Shown: piece by piece, positions 48,997 through 57,607 of the stretch | Position numbering within the stretch: the stretch's first letter is position 1 | Layout of the letters: each line of letters begins with the position of its first letter | Assembly (NCBI GenBank): GCA_036266075.1 | Contig: DATANV010000016.1 | Span: forward strand, 52,994 to 116,993 | Length of the DNA: 64,000 nt | Reading direction: 5' to 3' | Source: VRUE01 sp036266075 | GTDB lineage: Bacteria; Actinomycetota; Thermoleophilia; Solirubrobacterales; 70-9 | Position numbers and translations under genes: made by a program | The notes under the pieces: generated by a model | Seen by the model: only the letters and a program-made list of their open reading frames with translations | What the model was told of the DNA's origin: nothing | The model's database searches: none

Positions 48997-49470
48997 CTAC
49001 TTCTCCAGGTAGCTGAGCTTGTACTTGCCGACCTGGATCTCGTCGCCGTCGGCGAGCAGGTGGGACTCGATCCGGCGGCGGTTGACGTAGGTGCCGTTCA
49101 GCGAGCCGAGGTCGTCGATGTAGAAGCCGTCGCGGCGGCGGACCAGCAGCGCGTGGTTGCGCGAGACGGTGACGTCGTCGAGGAAGACGCCGGCGTCGGG
49201 ACTGCGGCCGATGCTGACCCGGTCCTCGGTCACGGTGAAGCTCTCCCCCGCGCGGCCGCCGCCGGCGCGAATGACCAGCGCGGCGCCGCTCTCCTCGAGC
49301 ACCTCGTCGATGTCGACCGGCTCCATCTCGCCGGTTTCGCCGACGCGGTAGGTCATCGTCGTCGGTTCGTCGCCGCCGTCCTTGGGCCCGCCGAGGTAGG
49401 CGCCGCACTTCTGGCAGTAGTTGGCGCCCTCGGGGTTGACGAACCCGCACTCGGGACAGTGGACGGCCAT
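48997..49470 (-). CDS. garA: FHA-domain protein, GarA-like, with zinc ribbon
   Basis: 157-aa protein. The N-terminus has a zinc ribbon (HCPECGF, YCQKCGAYLG), then a Thr-rich segment DEPTTMTY that resembles the phospho-switch of GarA, and a C-terminal FHA domain with SIGRSPDAGVFLDDVTVSRNH cut here as GRSPDAG, VSRNHALL and LGSLNGTYVN. GarA regulates glutamate metabolism when dephosphorylated by PknB/PknG-type kinases. The added zinc ribbon distinguishes it from mycobacterial GarA. Upstream of ftsR in the same operon. Confidence 0.85.
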   Translation of the reverse strand: MAVHCPECGFVNPEGANYCQKCGAYLGGPKDGGDEPTTMTYRVGETGEMEPVDIDEVLEESGAALVIRAGGGRAGESFTVTEDRVSIGRSPDAGVFLDDVTVSRNHALLVRRRDGFYIDDLGSLNGTYVNRRRIESHLLADGDEIQVGKYKLSYLEK

Positions 49471-49484
49471 CGCGCGCTCCCCGG

Positions 49485-49757
49485 CTAGGCGGCCGGCTCG
49501 TCCTCCGGCGGTGCCTGCCGCGCCTTGCCGGCGAGGATGTCGGTCAGCTGGGCGACGTCGTCGCCGGAGATCAGCGAGTCGCCGCTTTCCCGCTTGTGGC
49601 GCAGCCGATTGACCAGCTCGGCGCGCAGGATGTCGATCTTGCCGTGCAGGACCCGGCGTTTGTAGGAGATCTCGTTCTCCTCTTTGGTCAGCTCGTCAAT
49701 CAGGTCCTTCAGCTCTTCGTCGCTGAGCGAACCAAGATCCGGAAAGGTGTCCTCCAT
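49485..49757 (-). CDS. RsiG-like anti-sigma protein with a c-di-GMP signature
   Basis: 90-aa helical protein beginning with LGSLSDEELKDLIDELTKEE, the conserved start of RsiG/aerial mycelium-type proteins. The c-di-GMP signature E(x3)S(x2)R(x3)Q(x3)D appears once as E27, S31, R34, H38 and D42, with exact spacing and Gln changed to His. A single-motif, dimeric RsiG is known from Rubrobacter, so this short form is plausible. It would hold a WhiG-like sigma factor in response to c-di-GMP; no sigma gene is adjacent. ATG at 49757. Confidence 0.75.
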   Translation of the reverse strand: MEDTFPDLGSLSDEELKDLIDELTKEENEISYKRRVLHGKIDILRAELVNRLRHKRESGDSLISGDDVAQLTDILAGKARQAPPEDEPAA

Positions 49758-49864
49758 CTCGCTCCTTGATCGGGAGGCTTCCGCCCCCGTTGGCCGCGTC
49801 AAACGATTATAGATCGCCTGGCCAAAGGTTCAACTCTAGGTTGAAGGTTGACCCCCCGCTTGCA

Positions 49865-49919
49865 CCCGCTGACTTCGCCTTTGTTCGCGGATAGCGCGAA
49901 CAAAGGCGAAGTCAGCGGG
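49865..49919. repeat. Dispersed hairpin repeat, copy 2
   Basis: Perfect 25-bp arms (49865-49889 and 49895-49919) with the 5-nt loop GATAG. The core CGCGAACAAAGGCGAAGTCA recurs at 13892-13911. It covers the pgsA-like stop codon and may terminate that operon. Confidence 0.85.
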
Positions 49920-50541
49920 GGTGGCGGGCTTGGCGGAGGCCGTCGCGGGCATAGAGGGCGGTGGCGAGGATCGCCAGGGCGAGGCCGACGATCAGAAGGA
50001 CAGTCGGCACCCAACCGGCGAAGACGAGGGCGAAGAAGATCCCGCCCATGATCGGGAAGACGGATATCCGACCCGGCCAGTTGACGGCGAGCTGCACCCC
50101 GTGGCGCAGGCCGTACTGGGCCAGCGCCAGCATCGCCAGCTCGCGTGCGACCAGCAGCGCCAGGGCCCAGCGCGGCAGCAGCTCGAAATGCCAGCAGACG
50201 ACGGCGCCGGAGAGGATCGTCAGGCGGTCGATCAGCGGGTCGAGCATCGCCCCCAGCCGGCTGTACTGACCGGTGACGCGAGCGAGGAAGCCGTCGACGT
50301 AGTCGCCGGCGGCGATCAGCCAGAAGACGGTCGCCGCGGCGACGCTGCGGCCGTCGCCGGAGTCGAAGGCGAGCCAGAGGAAGACCGGCAGCCCGGCGAG
50401 GCGCAGGTAGCCGACCAGGTTGGGGACCGTCCACGGGTTGAGTGGCTCCCCGGCGCGGGTCTGGCGCGGCGGCGGCCCGCTGCGGTCGAGGCCGAAGAGG
50501 CGCCGAATGCGGCCGCGGCCAAAGGGGGCCGCGTCAGCCAT
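49912..50541 (-). CDS. pgsA: CDP-alcohol phosphatidyltransferase
   Basis: 209-aa membrane enzyme of the PgsA/PIS group. The catalytic motif DGx2ARx8Gx3Dx3D is seen as AAGDYVDGFLARVTGQYSRL followed by GAMLDPLIDR near residues 80-108. Five to six membrane helices follow. It transfers a phosphatidyl group from CDP-DAG to glycerol-phosphate, inositol or a similar alcohol; the substrate is not determined. The start overlaps the proS stop by 8 nt, and the stop lies inside the hairpin repeat. Confidence 0.87.
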   Translation of the reverse strand: MADAAPFGRGRIRRLFGLDRSGPPPRQTRAGEPLNPWTVPNLVGYLRLAGLPVFLWLAFDSGDGRSVAAATVFWLIAAGDYVDGFLARVTGQYSRLGAMLDPLIDRLTILSGAVVCWHFELLPRWALALLVARELAMLALAQYGLRHGVQLAVNWPGRISVFPIMGGIFFALVFAGWVPTVLLIVGLALAILATALYARDGLRQARHPR

Positions 50542-52222
50542 CGGGGCTCTGGAGCAGCTCCAGCGCCCGCTCGGCCGCGTCCTCGACCGGCAGCTCGTGC
50601 TCCTCTCCTCCGGCGCGCAGGCTGGCCTCGATCACTCCCTTCGCCAGGCCGCGGCGTCCGGCGACGAGGCGCAGGGGGCAGCCGAGCAGCTCGGCGTCGG
50701 TCAGCTTCTCGCCTGGGCCGGCGTCCCGGTCGTCGTAGAGAACCTCGGCGCCGCGCCCGCGCAGCTGCGCGTAGAGAGCGTCGGCGGCCTCGCGCTCCGG
50801 CTCGCCGGCCTTGGCGAGCGAGACCAGGTGGACCTGCCAGGGGGCAAGCGGCGCCGGCCAGACGATGCCGCGCTCGTCGGCGCCCTGCTCGATGGCGGCG
50901 GCGGCGATCCGCGCCGGGCCGATGCCATAGCTGCCCATCACGATCGGGCGTTCGGCACCGTCCTCGTCGAGGTAGGTGGCGCCGAGCGGCTCCGAGTAAC
51001 GCGTCCCCAGCTTGAAGATGTTGCCGATCTCGATCGCCGGCTCGATCTCGATCGTGCCGCCGCCGGGCGCGGTGTCGCCGGCCTCGACCGTGCGCACGTC
51101 CATCTCGTAGGCCTCGAAGTCGCGCGACGGGTCGATGCCGCGCAGGTGGGCGTTCGGCTTATTCGCACCGGAGACGTAGGAATCGCCGGCGAGCGCGGAG
51201 TCCTTGATGATCGGCAGGCCACTGCCGACCGGGCCGAGGTAGCCGACCGGGCCGAGCCGCGCCTCGATCTCCTCGCTGCTCGCCTGGCGGAAGCCGGTCT
51301 TCATCCCGTTGCGCAACTTGACCTCGTTGAGCCGGTGGTCGCCGCGGAGCAGCACGAGAACCATTCCGCGTCCCTCGACGACGATCGGCAGGGTCTTGAT
51401 GAAAGCGCCATGCGCGAGCCCGAGATGACCCGCTACCTCCCCGACCTTGGTCAGGCCAGGCGTTTCGACCTCCTCGGGGGCATCCTGCGGCGCCGGCAGC
51501 TCGACCGGCGGCGCCTCGGCCGAGGCGATCTCGACGTTTGCCGCGTAGCCGGGCGCCAGCGCTACCTCGTTCTCGCCTGCCGGGCAGGGCGCCATGTACT
51601 CGTGGGCGCCGGAGCCGCCCATCATCCCGACGTCGGACTCGACCCGGTACCAGCGCAGGCCGCAGCGGTCGAAGATCCGCGCGTAGGCCTCGCTCTGCAG
51701 CTCGTAGGAACGCGCCAGGCCCTCCTCGTGGCGGTCGAAGGAGTAGGCGTCCTTCATCGTGAACTCGCGAGTGCGCAGCAGCCCCGCCCGCGGTCGCGGC
51801 TCGTCGCGCTCCTTGGTCTGGATGTGGAAGAGCATCAATGGCAGGTCGCGGTATGAGCGCACCTCCCGCGCGACGTGGTAGGTCACGCACTCCTCGTGGG
51901 TCATCGCCAGCGCCATCTCGGCGCCCCTGCGATCCTCGAGCTTGAAGAGCTCGTCGATCGCCCAGCGCCCCGTCTTCTTCCACGGCTCGGCCGGCTGCAG
52001 CACCGGCATCAGCATCTCCTGGCACCCGATCCCCTCCATCTCCTCCCGCAGGATCGCCTCGACCTTCCGCTCGACCCGCCAGCCCGCAGGCAGATACGTC
52101 CACAGGCCTGCTCCAAGCTGCCGAATTAGTCCCGCTCTGACCATCAGCTGATGCGAGATGGCCTCAGCGTCCGCAGGCGGGTCCTTGAGCGTGGGGATGA
52201 ACGCCTGGCTAAGCCGCGTCAT
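50534..52222 (-). CDS. proS: Prolyl-tRNA synthetase, bacterial type
   Basis: 562-aa class II aminoacyl-tRNA synthetase. Motif 1 region GLWTYLPAGWRVERKVEAIL, motif 2 FHIQTKERDEPRPRAGLLRT near 145, the YbaK-like editing insertion (residues about 235-385, AFIKTLPIVVEG and KTGFRQASSEEI), motif 3 GSYGIGPARI near 435 and the anticodon domain to the C-terminus. This is the bacterial long form. The ATG at 52222 was chosen by family alignment. A 145-nt nested inverted repeat separates it from ispG. Confidence 0.95.
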   Translation of the reverse strand: MTRLSQAFIPTLKDPPADAEAISHQLMVRAGLIRQLGAGLWTYLPAGWRVERKVEAILREEMEGIGCQEMLMPVLQPAEPWKKTGRWAIDELFKLEDRRGAEMALAMTHEECVTYHVAREVRSYRDLPLMLFHIQTKERDEPRPRAGLLRTREFTMKDAYSFDRHEEGLARSYELQSEAYARIFDRCGLRWYRVESDVGMMGGSGAHEYMAPCPAGENEVALAPGYAANVEIASAEAPPVELPAPQDAPEEVETPGLTKVGEVAGHLGLAHGAFIKTLPIVVEGRGMVLVLLRGDHRLNEVKLRNGMKTGFRQASSEEIEARLGPVGYLGPVGSGLPIIKDSALAGDSYVSGANKPNAHLRGIDPSRDFEAYEMDVRTVEAGDTAPGGGTIEIEPAIEIGNIFKLGTRYSEPLGATYLDEDGAERPIVMGSYGIGPARIAAAAIEQGADERGIVWPAPLAPWQVHLVSLAKAGEPEREAADALYAQLRGRGAEVLYDDRDAGPGEKLTDAELLGCPLRLVAGRRGLAKGVIEASLRAGGEEHELPVEDAAERALELLQSPDG

Positions 52223-52244
52223 GTTTGGAAACTTATCCACTGCT

Positions 52245-52389
52245 CGGGCGGGTGGCGTCTGGGGTAGGTGCTTCTCGCCGCCCGAAGGCTGCGGAGGGCA
52301 AGGCCTATCCCCGCATGCGCTTCGTCCCTCCGCCCGGAGCAGCGCGTAGGGCAAGAGGAGTAGCTACCCCAGACGACAGGACCCGCCCG
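52245..52389. repeat. Nested inverted repeat, copy C
   Basis: Outer arms CGGGCGGGT (52245-52253) / ACCCGCCCG (52381-52389) continue as CGTCTGGGGTA (52256-52266) / TACCCCAGACG (52365-52375), and an inner pair GCGGAGGG / CCCTCCGC (52291-52298, 52326-52333). It occupies the gap between the co-directional ispG and proS genes. Confidence 0.75.
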
Positions 52390-52397
52390 CGGAGCGC

Positions 52398-53651
52398 CTA
52401 GGCCCTAGTAAACCGCCGCCCAGCAGTCGGGGAAGCCTCCTCGTCGAGCAACACCCGATCCGACTCCCCCTTTTCGGCCGCCTCGTGCTCCAACTGCGCG
52501 ATCCTCTCGGGGGTCAGGTCGCCCGCGTTCTCCTCCTCGATCCGCGCCAGCCACTCGGCCCCCTCCCCCGCCTTGCGCTCGTCGACCTCGACACCGCCCC
52601 GGTCGAGCGACTTGTCGATCTCCTCGAAGAGCGCGTCGACGAGGTCGGCCTGCGGCACCTTGCGCAGCGGCTTGCCGTGGGCGAAGATCAGCCCCTCGTT
52701 CTTGGCGCCGGTGATGCCGAAATCGGCGTGGCTCGCCTCGCCGATGCCGTTCACCGCGCAGCCCAGCACCGCCACCTCGATCGGCTCCTCGTAGCGTTCC
52801 AGCCGCCGCTCGATCTCGGCGACGACCGAGTCCATGTCGAACTGCAGGCGGCCGCAGGTCGGGCAGGCGATCAGCACCGGGCCTCGCTCGCGCAGCTGCA
52901 GCGCCTTGAGGATCTCCCAGGCGACCTTGACCTCCTCCTCGGCGTGGAAGGTCGAGAGGCTGATGCGGATCGTGTCGCCGATCCCGTCGGCGAGCAGCGT
53001 CCCCAGGCCGACCGAGGACTTCAGCGAGCCGGACCACTTCGTGCCGGCCTCGGTGATCCCCAGGTGCAGCGGGTAGGGGATCTTCTCCGAGAGCAGGCGG
53101 TTGGCGGCGATCGTGTTGGGCACGTTGGTCGACTTGATCGAGACCTTGAAGTCCTCGAAGTCGAGGCTCTCCATCAGCTCGACGAACTCGACCGCGGCGG
53201 CGACCAGCGCCTCGACCGGCGCCTCGCGCTCGAGCTCGTGCAGGTGCTTGGGCAGCGAGCCCGAGTTGACGCCGATCCGCATCGGTACGCCGGCGGCGGT
53301 CGCCCGCTCGGCGACCTCGGCGACTTTCTCGCGGCCGCCGATGTTGCCCGGGTTGAGGCGAATGCAGTGGGCGCCTGCGTCGATCGCTTTCAGGGCCAGC
53401 GTGTGATTGAAGTGGATGTCGGCGATCACCGGGATCGGCGACTCCTTGACGATCGTCTTCAGCGCCTCGGCGTCGTCCTCGCGCGGCACCGCCACCCGCA
53501 CCAGGTCGGCCCCGGCGTCGGCGACCTTGCGGATCTGCTCCATCGTCGCCGCCAGGTTGGCGGTCTCGGTCTTGGTCATCGTCTGCACGGCGACCGGCGC
53601 GCCACCGCCGATCGGCACCCCGCCGACGAAAATCTGCCGTTTCGAAGCCAT
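52398..53651 (-). CDS. ispG: 4-hydroxy-3-methylbut-2-enyl diphosphate synthase
   Basis: 417-aa iron-sulfur enzyme of the MEP isoprenoid pathway. N-terminal GAPVAVQTMTKTET and VADIHFNHTLALKAI form the TIM barrel, with ITEAGTKWSGSLKSS further on. The [4Fe-4S] ligands are in LIACPTCGRLQFD (two Cys) and VLGCAVNGIGEASHAD. A C-terminal acidic tail of about 50 residues is unusual. It lies 67 nt after rseP, in line with dxr, so two MEP enzymes share the locus. Confidence 0.95.
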   Translation of the reverse strand: MASKRQIFVGGVPIGGGAPVAVQTMTKTETANLAATMEQIRKVADAGADLVRVAVPREDDAEALKTIVKESPIPVIADIHFNHTLALKAIDAGAHCIRLNPGNIGGREKVAEVAERATAAGVPMRIGVNSGSLPKHLHELEREAPVEALVAAAVEFVELMESLDFEDFKVSIKSTNVPNTIAANRLLSEKIPYPLHLGITEAGTKWSGSLKSSVGLGTLLADGIGDTIRISLSTFHAEEEVKVAWEILKALQLRERGPVLIACPTCGRLQFDMDSVVAEIERRLERYEEPIEVAVLGCAVNGIGEASHADFGITGAKNEGLIFAHGKPLRKVPQADLVDALFEEIDKSLDRGGVEVDERKAGEGAEWLARIEEENAGDLTPERIAQLEHEAAEKGESDRVLLDEEASPTAGRRFTRA

Positions 53652-53718
53652 GCCTACAGGCTATCTGGGCGCGCCCGCTGCAATGCGGCGCCACGCTTCC
53701 TGCAACTGCGGGCGGCGC

Positions 53719-54810
53719 TCAGCGGACATTGAAGCCTTCGCCGGTGAGGCGACCGATGTCGTTGCTCAGGCCGAGGAAGAAGAGCATGATCACGAGCACG
53801 AAGCCGACGGCCCCGGCCCGTTCCATGACCCTGTAGGGCACCGGCCTGCCGCGCACTTTCTCGACCAGGCTCCAGAAGATGTGCCCACCATCCAGCGGCA
53901 GGAACGGGAAGAGGTTGATCAGACCCAGCGAGAGGCTGACGACGGCGAGCAGGATCAGGGCCTCGGTGGCGCCGAGCCGCTCGATCGTCTGGTGAGCGAC
54001 GTCGCTGGTCCCCACCACTCCGGAGACTTCCTTGCGCTGTTCGGCATCGAGCAGGTTGGCGAAGACGGTGAAGGTCTTGTGAGTGACCAGCCACATGAAG
54101 CCGGTCGAGCGGTCCAGCGCGCCGCCGACGCCGAGTTCGGCGGGTTCGGTCCCATAGGAGAAACCGAGCCTCATCCGCCCGACCGAAGGGTCGTATTCGG
54201 GTCGGGCGACGATCGTCCTAACCGCGCCGTCCCGCTCGACCTGCAGGGTGACCGGCGCCTTGGCCCGGCAGCCGTCGACCTCCTTGCCGGCGCACCGATG
54301 CGACGCGACCTGTTCGCCGAAGTTGCCCAGGCGAGTTTCGAGGTTTGCCTGCGGGTAGGCGCTGCCGTCGATCGAGACGATCCTGTCGCCCGGCTTCAGC
54401 ACCGCTGCGGCCGGGCTCCCCGGGACGATCTCTCCGACCGTCTGGGTGGCGTCCGTGGCGCTGAAGGAGAGGGCGAAGAGGATGAGGAAGGCGAGCACGA
54501 TGTTGACCGCCGGCCCGGCGCCGATCACGACGATCCGCTTCCAGACCGGCATTTCGTAGTAGCCGCGATGCTCTTCGCCAGGTGGCAGCTCGTCTTCCGG
54601 GTGCATGCCGCTGATCTTCACGTAGCCGCCCGCGGGGATCGCCGCGATCCCGTACTCGGTCTCGCCCCGCTTGATCGAGACCAGCTTCGGCCCGAAGAAG
54701 AGAAAGAACTTCTCTACCCGCATCCCGGTCGCCTTTGCCGCAACGAAGTGCCCGGCCTCGTGCAGGACGATCAGCGCCGAGAAACCGAGGAAAACCAGCA
54801 GCCAGCTCAT
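53719..54810 (-). CDS. rseP: Site-2 protease RseP/RIP1-like
   Basis: 363-aa membrane metalloprotease that cleaves membrane-bound anti-sigma factors. The zinc site is LHEAGHFVAAK near residue 20 (HEXXH), with INLFPFLPLDGGHIFW near 305 providing the Asp. A single PDZ domain (residues 120-220, PGSPAAAVLKPGDRIVSIDG) is present. Four membrane helices. ATG at 54810 overlaps the dxr stop by 4 nt (ATGA), the usual dxr-rseP linkage. Confidence 0.93.
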   Translation of the reverse strand: MSWLLVFLGFSALIVLHEAGHFVAAKATGMRVEKFFLFFGPKLVSIKRGETEYGIAAIPAGGYVKISGMHPEDELPPGEEHRGYYEMPVWKRIVVIGAGPAVNIVLAFLILFALSFSATDATQTVGEIVPGSPAAAVLKPGDRIVSIDGSAYPQANLETRLGNFGEQVASHRCAGKEVDGCRAKAPVTLQVERDGAVRTIVARPEYDPSVGRMRLGFSYGTEPAELGVGGALDRSTGFMWLVTHKTFTVFANLLDAEQRKEVSGVVGTSDVAHQTIERLGATEALILLAVVSLSLGLINLFPFLPLDGGHIFWSLVEKVRGRPVPYRVMERAGAVGFVLVIMLFFLGLSNDIGRLTGEGFNVR

Positions 54811-55952
54811 ACGGTCGTCAACCCCCCGACCTGCCCTTCGGTGCGGCGGCGGGCCTCCTCGTCGACGGCGAAGAGGTCCTCGAAGTGGGTGACCGGCTGT
54901 GCGGGCATCTCCTCGAGGACGCACTCGATCGCCGCCGGGATCGAGGCGAAGGGGATGCGGCCGTCGAGGAAGGCGGCAACGGCGACCTCGTCGGCGGCGT
55001 TGAGGGCGCAGGGCGCCGTTCCCCCCGCCCGCCCGGCCTCGAGCGCCAACCGCAGGCAGCCGAAGGTCTCCAGGTCGGGCGGCTCGAAGCTCAGCTCACC
55101 GACGGCCGCGAGGTCGAGCCGCGGCACGGCGACGTCGGCGCGCTCGGGGTAGTGCAGGGCGTAGGAGATCGGCACCCGCATGTCGGGGTGCCCGAGGTGG
55201 GCCAGGGTGGCACCGTCGTTGAGGTCGATCAGCGAGTGAACGATCGATTGCTGGTGGACGACGACCTCGATCCGCTCGTAGGGAACGCCGAAGAGGTGGT
55301 GCGCCTCGATCGCCTCGAAGCCCTTGTTCATCAGCGTCGCCGAGTCGATCGTGATGCGGCCGCCCATCCGCCAGGTTGGGTGGGCGAGGGCGTCTTCGAC
55401 GCTGACCCCGGAGAGGTCGGTGCGGCCGCGGAAGGGCCCGCCGGAGGCGGTCAGCACCAGCCGCTCGACAGTGCCCGGCGCCTCGCCCCCAATCAGCTGG
55501 AAGAGTGCCGAGTGCTCGGAGTCGACCGGCAGCAGGCGGGCGCCGGTAGCCTCGGCGAGCGCCGTGGTCAGCTCGCCACCGATCACCAGGCTCTCCTTGT
55601 TCGCTAGCGCCAGGTCGATCCCCTCGCTCAGCGCGACGACGGTCGGCCCGAGTCCGGCGGCGCCGACCATGCCGTTGAGCACGAGGTCGGCGCCGGAATC
55701 GACGATCAGCTCGCGGACCCCCGTCTCGCCGGCCAGCACGCGACCGTCCCAGGCCGAGGCGGCTAGCTGCGCAGCGTCGGCGTGCGACAGCGCCACCGTC
55801 CCGACGTCGTGTTGCTGCGCCTGCGCCACGAGCGTCTCCCAGCTCGACCCGGCGGCGAGTCCGACGACCTCCAGCTCATCCGAGCCCTCGACGATCTCCA
55901 GCGCCTGCGTCCCGATCGACCCCGTCGACCCCAGTATCACCAGTCTCTTCAT
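54807..55952 (-). CDS. dxr: 1-deoxy-D-xylulose 5-phosphate reductoisomerase
   Basis: 381-aa NADPH-dependent MEP pathway enzyme. NADPH motif ILGSTGSIGTQALEIV at the N-terminus, ALANKESLVIGGEL near 118, the substrate loop VDSEHSALFQLIGG near 143, TASGGPFRG near 165 and HPTWRMGGRITIDSATLMNK near 185. Followed and coupled to rseP. A hairpin at 55989-56033 separates it from the upstream cdsA gene. Confidence 0.96.
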   Translation of the reverse strand: MKRLVILGSTGSIGTQALEIVEGSDELEVVGLAAGSSWETLVAQAQQHDVGTVALSHADAAQLAASAWDGRVLAGETGVRELIVDSGADLVLNGMVGAAGLGPTVVALSEGIDLALANKESLVIGGELTTALAEATGARLLPVDSEHSALFQLIGGEAPGTVERLVLTASGGPFRGRTDLSGVSVEDALAHPTWRMGGRITIDSATLMNKGFEAIEAHHLFGVPYERIEVVVHQQSIVHSLIDLNDGATLAHLGHPDMRVPISYALHYPERADVAVPRLDLAAVGELSFEPPDLETFGCLRLALEAGRAGGTAPCALNAADEVAVAAFLDGRIPFASIPAAIECVLEEMPAQPVTHFEDLFAVDEEARRRTEGQVGGLTTV

Positions 55953-55988
55953 CCGCGACGAAGCATAGGGACGCCCGGCCGTTTAGCT

Positions 55989-56033
55989 CGAAACTGCCGT
56001 TGTACGTCTATGGCCTGCACAACGGCAGTTTCG
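55989..56033. terminator. Hairpin between cdsA and dxr
   Basis: Perfect 15-bp arms CGAAACTGCCGTTGT (55989-56003) and ACAACGGCAGTTTCG (56019-56033) with a 15-nt loop, just after the cdsA stop. Likely a terminator or processing hairpin within the minus-strand gene row. Confidence 0.65.
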
Positions 56034-56039
56034 ATTTGA

Positions 56040-56936
56040 CTAGTAGACGAGCTGGACGGCTAGGTAGTAGCCGACGACGATCGTGAAGAGGACGGCGTCG
56101 AGGCGGTCGAGGAGGCCGCCGTGGGGGCCGAAGAGCTTGCCCGTGTCCTTCGTGCCGAGGTCGCGCTTGACCATCGAGGCGAAGAGGTCGCCGAGCGGCG
56201 CCACCGCCGCCACCGCGCCGCCGATGATCAATGCATCCACCCCGGAGAGCCAGTCCTGGTAGAGGCCGGCGAACCAAAAGGCCATCGTGCCGATCAGGAA
56301 GCCACCGACCAGGCCCTCCAGCGTCTTGTTTGGCGAAAGGTCTGGGGCGATCCGGTGCGAGCCGAACATGCGGCCAGTGGCGTAGGCGGCGGTGTCGGTC
56401 GCGAAGGTGCCGACCAGCACGTCGACCAGTAGCGCCGCGCCGTGGTTCGGCAGCTCGCGCAGTAGCACCGCGTGGACGAGCGGCAAGCCGATCCAGATCG
56501 CACCCAACACCGTGATGCCCATCGAGACGACGATGCCGTCGCGCGGGTTGCGCCGGGCGCCGAAGACGAAGAGCAGCGGAAACGAAACGGTGCCGACCAG
56601 GAGCACGTTGAAGGCAGTGCCGAAGTAGGCCGCGGCGACCATCGCGGCGAGCGCCACGTAGGCGGCGAGCTGGATCGGCCGGAAGGCGGCCGTCATCAAG
56701 AAGTACTCGCGCAGGCAGAGCACGCCGATGCCAACCATCGCCGCGGCAAAGACGATGCCGCCGACTACCGTGATCGCGATTGCGAAGGCAACCCAGGGGA
56801 GCGCGACCAGCACCCGCCGTGCAGTCTCGCCGCGCAACGAGCCCCGCCGCCGCCGCTCCTCGCGCGGCCGCCGGCGGGGGGGCTCGGGCTCGGGCGCGTC
56901 CTCGAACATCTCGTCGTCGAACAGCTCGCGGACCAT
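56040..56936 (-). CDS. cdsA: Phosphatidate cytidylyltransferase
   Basis: 298-aa membrane enzyme making CDP-diacylglycerol for phospholipid synthesis. After a charged, Arg-rich N-terminal 45 residues, about eight membrane helices follow. The signature ends the protein: FASMVKRDLGTKDTGKLFGP then HGGLLDRLDAVLFT. ATG at 56936 overlaps the uppS stop by 1 nt (TGATG). The frr-uppS-cdsA-dxr-rseP order is the widely conserved one. Confidence 0.94.
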   Translation of the reverse strand: MVRELFDDEMFEDAPEPEPPRRRPREERRRRGSLRGETARRVLVALPWVAFAIAITVVGGIVFAAAMVGIGVLCLREYFLMTAAFRPIQLAAYVALAAMVAAAYFGTAFNVLLVGTVSFPLLFVFGARRNPRDGIVVSMGITVLGAIWIGLPLVHAVLLRELPNHGAALLVDVLVGTFATDTAAYATGRMFGSHRIAPDLSPNKTLEGLVGGFLIGTMAFWFAGLYQDWLSGVDALIIGGAVAAVAPLGDLFASMVKRDLGTKDTGKLFGPHGGLLDRLDAVLFTIVVGYYLAVQLVY

Positions 56937-57607
56937 CAGGTCCTCCGCCCGAAGCGCCGCCCGCGCTCCTCGAACTCGCGCAGCGATGCCTCGAAGGCCT
57001 CGCGGCCGAAGTCTGGCCAGAGCTCCTCGCGGAAGACCAGCTCGGAGTAGGCGCACTGCCAGAGCAGGTAGTTGGAGATCCGCTGCTCGCCGCTGGTCCG
57101 TATCAGGAGGTCGGGGTCGTGCATTTCGGGCGCGTAGAGGTGGCGACGGAACTCCTCCTCGGAGTCCCCCTCGAATGTTCGCGCTGCGTCGACGATCTCC
57201 GCCCTGCCGCCGTAGTTGAAGGCGACGAAGAGGCTGATGCGCTCGTTGCCGGCGGTCTGCTCTTCGGCCCAGGCCATGCGCTCGACCAGCTCCGGGGCGA
57301 TGCCCTCGCGGCGCCCGACGAAGCGCATTCGCACCCCTTCGGCGTCCAGCTCCGGCGTCTCGGCGTCGATCCGTTCGCCGAACATCCGCATCAGCCCGTC
57401 GACCTCCTCCCGCGGGCGCTGCCAGTTCTCGGTCGAAAAGGAGAAGACGGTCAGCTCCTCGATGCCCAGCTCGGCGGCGTCCCCCAGGCGTTCCTTGACG
57501 ACGTCGGCCCCCGCCCGGTGGCCCTCGACGACCGGTAGGCCGCGCTGCTGCGCCCAGCGCCCATTGCCGTCGGTGATGATCGCGACGTACCGCGGGGAGG
57601 CGCTCAC
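56936..57607 (-). CDS. uppS: Isoprenyl transferase (undecaprenyl diphosphate synthase-like)
   Basis: 223-aa cis-prenyltransferase that makes the polyprenyl diphosphate carrier for cell wall synthesis. YVAIITDGNGRWAQQRG (residues 7-23; TDGNGRWA in place of MDGNGRWA), GHRAGADVVKE, FSFSTENWQRP and the C-terminal DLLIRTSGEQRISNYLLWQ match. Chain length cannot be told. Start overlaps the frr stop by 4 nt. Confidence 0.94.
   Translation of the reverse strand: MSASPRYVAIITDGNGRWAQQRGLPVVEGHRAGADVVKERLGDAAELGIEELTVFSFSTENWQRPREEVDGLMRMFGERIDAETPELDAEGVRMRFVGRREGIAPELVERMAWAEEQTAGNERISLFVAFNYGGRAEIVDAARTFEGDSEEEFRRHLYAPEMHDPDLLIRTSGEQRISNYLLWQCAYSELVFREELWPDFGREAFEASLREFEERGRRFGRRT

Noticed and set aside
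52223..52397. Possible T-box riboswitch upstream of proS
   Set aside because: No T-box core sequence or antiterminator pattern was found. The segment is explained by a nested inverted repeat like those at 7310, 40009 and 63158.
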